Below are positions 8,895-15,568 of a DNA stretch of 39,083 nucleotides, one piece after another. The stretch is from Sphingobacterium shayense. Lineage in GTDB: Bacteria; Bacteroidota; Bacteroidia; Sphingobacteriales; Sphingobacteriaceae. A model generated the notes under the pieces. It worked only from the letters and a program-made list of their open reading frames with translations, was not told the origin of the DNA and searched no databases. How positions within the stretch are numbered: the first letter of the stretch is position 1; every line of letters starts with the position of its first letter. A program made the translations under genes and the position numbers. The DNA lies in NCBI RefSeq assembly GCF_013179575.1, contig NZ_JABMCQ010000019.1, positions 1 through 39,083 of the forward strand. Reading direction: 5' to 3'.

Positions 8895-10268
8895 TTATTT
8901 TATGTGAGGACTGTGAAATCCAAGTTTTTTTAATCCATGTTGTATTTCCGGCGCCTGCATAAAAAGATTCCATATTAAACCCGTCCGATAGTTTTCAATC
9001 ATCACCACGATCGGCCCCTGATCGATCGCCAGATAACGTTGAGGAAACCATTGCTCGGTTTCACTGTAAGCATCGTAAAAACCATATTTACCCCATGTTT
9101 TATCGCCTAAATTACTGAATAAGTAACGAGCAAAATCGAGACTTTCTCCCGGTGTGTAGGGCATCGATGATAAGGCGGCTGTGGGGCTTATCACTGACTT
9201 ATCGTTGTCCGGATGATGTGCATTATACCCATCGATAGTGTATGAGGCGGTAAGTCCCCAACCTTTTTTTGCACCGTATCCTTTAAACTGATTTGGATTT
9301 TTCTCGGCATAAGCGATGTTGATTTTGCTGTGATTGATTACCGCCTGACCATAATCTACATACGGGTCCTTTAGTCCGGTTGGATTCAACCCTAGGAAGG
9401 AGTAATGTGCCCAGAATAGGGGGCCGACTTCACCAGGTTTGGCGTTATGCTTGACAATCGTTGGTATATCGAATTTAACAGCATCGGATTTAATTTTTCC
9501 ATCTCTTGCCCATCCGTGGTCATATACTTCTGCATCGATAGGATATGTCGGTGAGGATGCGGCAAGAATATAGGAAATTAAACATTCGTCGAACCCCTGT
9601 ATTGGATGATTCATTCCAAAATTGTGAGAGGGACTCCAATGCCAAAAAAGGACGTTCTTGTTATCTGTATAATGGTTCCAGTCGATGCCTTTCCATAATT
9701 CATCCGTCTTTTTTGCGAGCTGTACTTCTTGTTCATTACCATCTTTAAGATATTCGCGAACAACAAGTAGAGCCTGCGCTAGAAAAGCAGTTTCCACGAT
9801 GTCTCCACCATTGTCTTTTTCGCTAAATGCTTTAACGGTACCTTTGTCTCCGTGATACCAATGCGACCATGCGCCCTTAAACCTTGGTATCTTGCCGAGG
9901 TAGTTCATAATGTGGCTTAGGCGCTCCACGCCCTGTTCTTTAGTAATGTACCCACGCTCCATCGCCACAACGATTCCCATTATCCCAAAGCCACTACCCC
10001 CAATAGTGATGACGTTTTGATCGTTCTCTGGATAAACGCCATCTAAATGTATACGTTCACGGGCAAGGCCGGAGGTAGGCTCGGCGCCGTCCCAAAAATA
10101 TTGAAACGTATGTTGCTGGATTTTATTTAGCAATGAATCTTCAGATAGGATGCTACTGTCTTGTGTCGTGTTACTGGCATTAATGTTATTCTGTTTGTTG
10201 TTCTGACAACTGATAAAACAGCTAGTGCTTATTAAAATTGTTGTTGTTATCGTTCGTAGATTTATCAT
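8895..10268 (-). CDS. GH144-type (glucoamylase-like, PF10091) endo-beta-1,2-glucanase lipoprotein
   Basis: The protein has 457 residues. A lipoprotein signal with candidate Cys21 (CFISC) precedes an (alpha/alpha)6-barrel domain. The N-terminal FQYFWDGAEPTSGLARER block and TIGGSGFGIMG segment are hallmarks of the glucoamylase-like family COG5368/PF10091, whose characterised members in Chitinophaga pinensis and Parabacteroides distasonis (GH144) cut beta-1,2-glucan. An acidic block with DNGGDIVETAF at about 150-162 and a GHxRD-like region further on are likely in or near the active cleft. As a surface or periplasmic lipoprotein it would cut the polymer to oligosaccharides for the GH3 enzyme just downstream. 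The upstream 331-bp gap and a hairpin in its leader suggest separate or graded expression from susCD-2. Some PF10091 proteins are uncharacterised, so the beta-1,2 specificity is inference from family. Confidence 0.87.
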   Translation of the reverse strand: MINLRTITTTILISTSCFISCQNNKQNNINASNTTQDSSILSEDSLLNKIQQHTFQYFWDGAEPTSGLARERIHLDGVYPENDQNVITIGGSGFGIMGIVVAMERGYITKEQGVERLSHIMNYLGKIPRFKGAWSHWYHGDKGTVKAFSEKDNGGDIVETAFLAQALLVVREYLKDGNEQEVQLAKKTDELWKGIDWNHYTDNKNVLFWHWSPSHNFGMNHPIQGFDECLISYILAASSPTYPIDAEVYDHGWARDGKIKSDAVKFDIPTIVKHNAKPGEVGPLFWAHYSFLGLNPTGLKDPYVDYGQAVINHSKINIAYAEKNPNQFKGYGAKKGWGLTASYTIDGYNAHHPDNDKSVISPTAALSSMPYTPGESLDFARYLFSNLGDKTWGKYGFYDAYSETEQWFPQRYLAIDQGPIVVMIENYRTGLIWNLFMQAPEIQHGLKKLGFHSPHIK

Positions 10269-10599
10269 TATTTGTGATTTGTTGAGCTGAAGCTCAATTT
10301 TATAGGAGCTATTTTATCTATGGACCCGCGATTACAAGGTCTAATATTAATTTACTGCGGTAATTTTCAATGTCGATAATCTGGCGCCCTTGTTGATTGC
10401 ACCGTAGTTGTTAGCGACACATGGTTGATGACAGTACGACCATGTTAAGAACTGTAGTTTTCTAAAGCCTGTTTTCCAGTCTGTATATGCATTCTAAGGT
10501 TGCTTTTTATTTGCCTAGAGCTAGAAGCCAATTTTCTATAATTACGAGAGCTTTAAAGTAGGAGAGGATCTATTGATCGCCTCCTAACTGTGAATCTTT
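10269..10599. other. Intergenic region between GH144 gene and susD-2
   Basis: No reading frame is credible in these 331 bp. Near the GH144 start there is a 7-bp perfect dyad (TTGAGCT/AGCTCAA, 10282-10297) about 14 bp before the ATG, which would fold in the mRNA leader. Near susD-2 there is an imperfect hairpin at 10559-10586. I saw no perfect TAnnTTTG promoter on the minus strand. Confidence 0.5.
10559..10586 (-). terminator. Hairpin after susD-2 (terminator or processing site)
   Basis: Arms TAGGAG and GATC (10559-10564, 10567-10570) pair with GATC and CTCCTA (10575-10578, 10581-10586) around a TATT loop, with a 2x2 internal mismatch. It lies 14 bp after the susD-2 stop codon. There is no T-run on the minus strand, so it is more likely an mRNA 3' stabilising or attenuating hairpin than a full terminator. 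Confidence 0.4.
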
Positions 10600-12024
10600 T
10601 TACCAACCGTTATTTTGTCCCAGATCGGGTGTTTGTATCAATTGATTATTTGGCACTGGAAATAAATATAGTTTCTCTTGAAATTTCTTTCCTGCTGCCG
10701 TCATAGCAGCGTCCGCTTGTTTGGTGCGTATTAAATCGAACCAACGATCATGCTCAAAGGCAAGTTCAAGACGCCTTTCTTTCCAAACCGCCTGTCGAAT
10801 GTCTGCTTGTGAAGAAGCGGCCACGTTAGGAAGTTTTACGCGTGCGCGGACTGAATTGAGTGCTGCTTTTGCTTCAGCTGCGTTACCCAATTCATTGGCT
10901 GCCTCTGCCTTGATCAGAAAGACTTCTGCGAGGCGCAAATAACGCAGATTTTTATCTGTGTCTTCTGCTCCACCATTTGCTGAGGAGTATGCTTTTTCAT
11001 TGTACATCGCATTTTCGCTGTTTCCAATTTCTCGACCGTCAAACATAATCTCACCGCGGAAAATGATGGTAGCGTTTTTGCGGATATCATCTTTCTCCTC
11101 TTCAAATGCTTTTAATAGGTTTGCAGAAGGCGTATTGAATCCCCAACCAATACTTGCGGAGCCACCACGAGGACCTTGGGTCTGTGAATATTGATTAATT
11201 CCGTGGGCGATAGATTCTCCTCGGGCCTGAAATTCGAAGATCGACTCAGGGCCGTTTTCACCTGCTAAACGCCATATTTTAGCATAATCTGTTTCGAGGC
11301 TATATTCACCTGAGCTTAATACGGCCTGAGCGAGGTCATAGGCCTGTTGCCATTCTCCTTGATATAAGTGTACTTTTGCTTTCAAGGCTTGTGCTGCGCC
11401 TTTTGTAGCGCGCCCGAGGTCTTTGGCAGCATAAGCCGATTTTAGCGGTAGATTGTCTATTGCGAATTGCAGATCCGCCTCTATATAATCGTATACCTCG
11501 GTTTGCGGTACGCGGACGGTGAGATCAATATCTTGGATTGGAATGTCACCCCATCCACGAACTAAGTAGAAGTAGTTAAGTGCTCTAAGGAAACGTGCTT
11601 CCGCAATGAGTCTATCTTTGAGGGCCTGGTCGGTAAGTCCATATTCTTCGGTATATGCAATAGCTTGACTTGCCCTACCTATTGATTTGTACCAGTGCTC
11701 CCACATCGAACTAAGGGACCCCGCTGTAGACGTATAAGTCAAGTTATCTAAAACGTCCTTGTCACCACCATTGTCGGTAGGGGAAGATCCTTTATCAGCA
11801 TTATCGGATATGATCTCCGTAATTCCTAGGAAAGAAAACGCGTAATTCCAATCGGTAAACATTCCATAGATACCGTTGACAAATGCTTCAGGGGTATAAT
11901 TCTCTCCGCTATGTTCGGCCTCTACAATTTCTTGTGAAGGAACGTCCAAAAAGTCTTCTGCACATCCGGAAAACAATAAACCGGCTGCGGTTAAAAGGGC
12001 TATATTTAATTTTCTTTTTTTCAT
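10600..12024 (-). CDS. SusD/RagB-family outer-membrane nutrient-binding lipoprotein (SusD-2)
   Basis: I place the start at ATG 12024 (474 residues), not the more upstream in-frame ATG at 12066, because from 12024 the protein has a clean lipoprotein signal MKKRKLNIALL with lipobox Cys21 (FSGC), and the upstream start would overlap the end of susC-2. SusD landmarks are present: IAEARFLRALNYFYLVRGWG near 135, LRYLRLAEVFLIKAEAANELG near 365, and ERRLELAFEHDRWFDLIR near 415. It should cap SusC-2 at the cell surface and bind the imported glycan. The gene follows susC-2 by 19 bp in the same unit. Context with GH144 and GH3 suggests beta-1,2-gluco-oligosaccharides as ligand. Confidence 0.95.
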   Translation of the reverse strand: MKKRKLNIALLTAAGLLFSGCAEDFLDVPSQEIVEAEHSGENYTPEAFVNGIYGMFTDWNYAFSFLGITEIISDNADKGSSPTDNGGDKDVLDNLTYTSTAGSLSSMWEHWYKSIGRASQAIAYTEEYGLTDQALKDRLIAEARFLRALNYFYLVRGWGDIPIQDIDLTVRVPQTEVYDYIEADLQFAIDNLPLKSAYAAKDLGRATKGAAQALKAKVHLYQGEWQQAYDLAQAVLSSGEYSLETDYAKIWRLAGENGPESIFEFQARGESIAHGINQYSQTQGPRGGSASIGWGFNTPSANLLKAFEEEKDDIRKNATIIFRGEIMFDGREIGNSENAMYNEKAYSSANGGAEDTDKNLRYLRLAEVFLIKAEAANELGNAAEAKAALNSVRARVKLPNVAASSQADIRQAVWKERRLELAFEHDRWFDLIRTKQADAAMTAAGKKFQEKLYLFPVPNNQLIQTPDLGQNNGW

Positions 12025-12043
12025 GATTGCGAATGTTAAAATG

Positions 12044-15000
12044 TTAGAACTGAACATTAATACCAAACAAGAAGTTTCTTGTTGTCGGGTAAGCAGACAG
12101 CTCGATACCCGAGGTTAACTGCGGATTACCATCACTAGGTATTTCTGGTGAAAACCCCGAATATTTTGTAAACATGAATGGGTTTTGTGCAGTAAAATAT
12201 ACCCTTAAATTCGAACTCTCGTTATACAATCGCTTGAAGGTGTAGCCTAAGGTAATGTTATTGATGCGGAAATAATCGCCAGGTTCTAGATAATAGCTAG
12301 ACGCATACGAGTCTCGATCAGCACCTGGGTCAGTATTGGAGGATCCTTCTCCGGTCCACCGATTGTTATATGTTTCTTGGGTGATATTCTCTCCTCCGTC
12401 GATGCGTGTCCCTTTCAACCCGTTGTAGATTTTATTGCCTGCTACACCAAAACCTGCCACTGACAGATCTGCCGATTTGTAGGTGATTCCTAAATTAATA
12501 CCATACGTAGAAGTCGGCATGAAAGAGCCTAAAAATGCTTTGTCCCTGTCATCTATAACACCATCATCATTTTGATCCTTGTAACGTAAGTGGCCAGGAC
12601 GGGGAGAGCCGTAGGAAGCATTTTGGGAAATCTCCTCCGTGTTTTGCCAAACACCCTCAGTTTCCCACATCCACCAACCATAAAGAGGTTGACCTGACTG
12701 AATACGTTTGGTAATCTGGCCGTTGCTTAGACTTCCACCGGTAGAACCATCGTATGCAGTTTTTACTTCTGTAAGTTCGTTGTGGTTGTATGCATAGTTT
12801 ACACCTATATTGTAGTTTAGGTCGTCAGAAATCGAATTTTTCCAATTTAATATCACTTCAAAACCGTTGTTTCTTACTTTACCACCGTGGTCATAGAAAT
12901 CATTTGCAAACGGCGAGTTCAATAGTGGTTGAACTTTCATAATAACATTGGAATTCAGTTTATTGTAATAATCAATTGATCCAGAAAGCTTCCTGTCTAA
13001 CATCTCAAAATCTACCCCAACACCGGTTTCATAGGTTTTTTCCCAGAAGACATTTAAAGCCGGGCTACCGAAAGCAGCGCCAAGACCTAGGGTTTGCCCT
13101 GGACCAAAAACGTAGTTATAATTGGAACTTCCTTCAGATGTCAATACTTGTGATACGTTCAACGGTATACCTTGGTTACCCAAAATTCCCCAGTTGGCGC
13201 GAAGTTTTAAGAAATTCAACACGGTGCTGTTTTTCATAAAATTTTCATTTGAAATTGTCCAACCTAATCCTACTGAAGGAAAATTATCGAAATATTTTCC
13301 CGTGCTTTTAAAGACACTCGATCCGTCACGTCTGAATGTTGCTGTTGCGTAGTATTTACTATTGTAGTTGTACTGAACACGTGCAAAGTACGACGCTAGT
13401 GCAATGGGTGTATAGGAAGTTTGAGACAGCACTTTATCGTAGTCTAGTGATGCGTCATTAATATTCCAGTATTGTTCTTGCGGTAATACGTCATATCCGA
13501 GACCATTAATCATGTTTTTTATGTCGAATTTCTCACGGGAGAAACCTGCGATCGCACCAATTTGATGGCCATTGAAATTCTTATCGAAGGATAGGAAAGT
13601 TTCCCACAGCCAGCGAAAATCTTCTCTTTTTTCGTACGATAACGAATTGTTAACGTATGAAAGGGATGTTGGGTTTTCAGCTTTTAGCTTTTCAAATTCT
13701 TGCGCCGTGCGAAGTGGATTACTTTGTAACCAAGCATCTTTTACATCCGAAAATGTCCTATCGTTTCCGAAAACTTTGGTGGCACCAATTCTAGAATTGA
13801 CCTTTAAGAAATCCAATATTTGGTATTCTCCTTCTATCCCGCCCTGTATGCGCGTGCTGTTCTGAAGTTGATTTTGCCGTTGTATAGCATACATAGGGTT
13901 ACCGATCGAATTTAAATTACCAGTTGATTCTCCTTCGGCTGTTTGATAGCCCGCGACACCGGTATTGGTATTGTAAATTGAGGTGCCGTAACGGCCATTA
14001 TCAAAAAGCACAGGTGCAAGAGGCGTTTGACGATAGGCATCATTAAATGCACTGTATGGTTTCGGGGTTGACTTATTGAAACTTAGATTCAGGTTCTGTG
14101 TGAATTTAAGCTTGTTGTCTAAAAATTTATAGACATTGTTATTCCGAACAGTGTTTCGAACATGTTTAGATCCGTCGATAATACCGTTTTCAGTGAAATT
14201 ATTGGCGCTTACGAAGTAATCAACGATCTCCGAGCCGCCAGAGATATTCACCGAGTTGTTGTAAACAACACCGGTTTCAAGGATCTCGCCAAACCAGTCG
14301 GTATTGTATCGCTGGTCGGCTGCTAGCGAATCTCCTTCACCGATGCCACCGATATTTTCATTGTAATAATTGACGTATTGTGTGGCATCAGCCATTTTAA
14401 CGCGGTTTAACATATTCTTTACGCCGACATAGCTTTCGTAACCGATTTTTACGCTGCCTGCTTTTCCTTTTTTTGTTGTTACCATGATAACCCCGTTGGA
14501 AGCACGGATACCATATATAGAGGCGGATGACGCATCCTTAAGGACGTCGATGGACTCAATATCAGCTGGATTTATACTGTTAATGTTGTCCATCGGAAAC
14601 CCGTCGACAATATATAAAGGGTCGCGTCCCCCAAGAGCGGTTCCAAGACCGCGAATTACCACTTGAGGGGTTGATCCCGGTGCTTCCGAGGCAGTGATGT
14701 TCACCCCAGCGACTTTACCTTGGATCGATTGCATCGCGGACATGGCGGGTTGCTTGACTATCTCGTCCGATTTGACGCTACCTATAGCTCCGGTAAGGTC
14801 TACTTTCTTCTGAACACCGTAACCGACCACCACTACTTCTTCTAATGCGGTGTTCTGGTTCTCTAGAAAGATTGCAATATCTGTTTGATCACCAACCAAC
14901 ACAGATTGTGAATTGTAGCCAATAAATGTAAATATTAAACTATCAGTAGGGGATGCCTCCAGGCTGAAACGGCCTGCCCCATCCGTTTGTGTTCCTGCTG

Positions 15001-15145
15001 TTTTTCCACTAATGGAAACGGATACCCCAGGGATGGCCATCATATTCTGGCTATCTTTGACAGTACCCGATACGTTTTTACTTTGACCATATAGCCATGT
15101 AAGGCCTATTAGGTAAGTAAAGGTCAGCGTTAGTAACTTCCTCAT
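12044..15145 (-). CDS. SusC/RagA-family TonB-dependent transporter (SusC-2)
   Basis: The protein has 1033 residues. A signal peptide (ending near WLYGQ) leads into a carboxypeptidase-regulatory-like domain at about 24-95 (VSGTVKDSQNMMAIPGVSV). Then come a TonB-box-like EEVVVVGYGVQKK, a plug with VIRGLGTALGG and the signature DGFPMDNINSINPADIESIDVLKDASS, and a barrel ending FLFGINVQF with terminal Phe. It imports SusD-2-bound oligosaccharides. It is the first gene of the susCD-GH144-GH3 block and lies directly downstream of the SusR-like regulator gene, with a 423-bp control region between them that holds three copies of an 11-bp repeat. Codon use and family features resemble those of SusC-1, but the two differ clearly in sequence, so this is not a recent duplication. 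Confidence 0.96.
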   Translation of the reverse strand: MRKLLTLTFTYLIGLTWLYGQSKNVSGTVKDSQNMMAIPGVSVSISGKTAGTQTDGAGRFSLEASPTDSLIFTFIGYNSQSVLVGDQTDIAIFLENQNTALEEVVVVGYGVQKKVDLTGAIGSVKSDEIVKQPAMSAMQSIQGKVAGVNITASEAPGSTPQVVIRGLGTALGGRDPLYIVDGFPMDNINSINPADIESIDVLKDASSASIYGIRASNGVIMVTTKKGKAGSVKIGYESYVGVKNMLNRVKMADATQYVNYYNENIGGIGEGDSLAADQRYNTDWFGEILETGVVYNNSVNISGGSEIVDYFVSANNFTENGIIDGSKHVRNTVRNNNVYKFLDNKLKFTQNLNLSFNKSTPKPYSAFNDAYRQTPLAPVLFDNGRYGTSIYNTNTGVAGYQTAEGESTGNLNSIGNPMYAIQRQNQLQNSTRIQGGIEGEYQILDFLKVNSRIGATKVFGNDRTFSDVKDAWLQSNPLRTAQEFEKLKAENPTSLSYVNNSLSYEKREDFRWLWETFLSFDKNFNGHQIGAIAGFSREKFDIKNMINGLGYDVLPQEQYWNINDASLDYDKVLSQTSYTPIALASYFARVQYNYNSKYYATATFRRDGSSVFKSTGKYFDNFPSVGLGWTISNENFMKNSTVLNFLKLRANWGILGNQGIPLNVSQVLTSEGSSNYNYVFGPGQTLGLGAAFGSPALNVFWEKTYETGVGVDFEMLDRKLSGSIDYYNKLNSNVIMKVQPLLNSPFANDFYDHGGKVRNNGFEVILNWKNSISDDLNYNIGVNYAYNHNELTEVKTAYDGSTGGSLSNGQITKRIQSGQPLYGWWMWETEGVWQNTEEISQNASYGSPRPGHLRYKDQNDDGVIDDRDKAFLGSFMPTSTYGINLGITYKSADLSVAGFGVAGNKIYNGLKGTRIDGGENITQETYNNRWTGEGSSNTDPGADRDSYASSYYLEPGDYFRINNITLGYTFKRLYNESSNLRVYFTAQNPFMFTKYSGFSPEIPSDGNPQLTSGIELSAYPTTRNFLFGINVQF

Positions 15146-15260
15146 TATAATATTGGTTTTTGAGTGTTAATGAATCTCTCGTATGTCTCACAGTAAGTGA
15201 GTAACTACTATAACAAAGATGTGATGTATTGGTTCTAACCTGAAATTTATCGAGTATACA

Positions 15261-15271
15261 TTACTACTACA
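15261..15271 (-). repeat. Inverted single copy of 11-bp operator-like repeat
   Basis: The plus strand reads TTACTACTACA, the exact reverse complement of the two tandem copies 133 bp away. It abuts the putative -7 element of susC-2 (15272-15279), so a protein bound here would touch or block RNA polymerase. Confidence 0.6.
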
Positions 15272-15279
15272 CAAATATA
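15272..15279 (-). promoter_or_regulatory. Putative -7 element of susC-2
   Basis: On the minus strand the sequence is TATATTTG, a perfect TAnnTTTG match, about 127 bp before the susC-2 ATG. There is no TTTG at the -33 position, as expected for a promoter that depends on an activator. Confidence 0.45.
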
Positions 15280-15403
15280 TCGCTTGCTCGAAAATTAGAT
15301 TGTATCGACTTAATTAGTTGTTTTATAGTATTTTAAAGTTATTTTTCTCTACCATATTTTTTGTAGATAGTGTATTATTTACACATGTGTATATTTTGCG
15401 TTT

Positions 15404-15425
15404 TGTAGTAGTAATGTAGTAGTAA
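15404..15425 (+). repeat. Tandem 11-bp repeat, two copies (operator candidate)
   Basis: TGTAGTAGTAA occurs twice without a gap. The 11-bp period is close to one helical turn, so two protein subunits could bind side by side on one DNA face. A third, inverted copy lies at 15261-15271. No copy was seen upstream of susC-1. Confidence 0.7.
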
Positions 15426-15568
15426 ATCAATGTGAAAACTGTCAGTTCCTATGTGCTATGCATGTATTTTAACATAAATACATGCCATTTTTTTCGAAAA
15501 GGGAGACAGAATGCGCGACGTTTTTACACTCAAAGATTTGATATAGTCCAAAAGGAAACTATACCGAT

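Larger units (their letters stand above)
15146..15568. other. Control region upstream of susC-2
   Basis: These 423 bp lie between the 3' end of the regulator gene and susC-2 and hold no credible gene. They contain a TAnnTTTG match at 15272-15279 (minus strand) and an 11-bp repeat, TGTAGTAGTAA, in tandem at 15404-15414 and 15415-15425 and inverted at 15261-15271. A weak hairpin (TATAGT/ACTATA, 15542-15563) just past the regulator stop may mark its 3' end. The leader of susC-2 would be about 120 nt. Confidence 0.6.

Noticed and set aside
10269..10599. Copies of the susC-2 repeat before the GH144 gene
   Set aside because: Only loose matches such as CGTAGTTGTTAG were found; they share too few bases to count.
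12024..12066. Upstream start of susD-2
   Set aside because: It would overlap susC-2 and place 14 extra residues before a perfect lipoprotein signal; ATG 12024 is better.
2289..15145. SusCD-1 and SusCD-2 as a recent tandem duplication
   Set aside because: The two SusC and the two SusD proteins differ widely outside family motifs; they are old paralogues.
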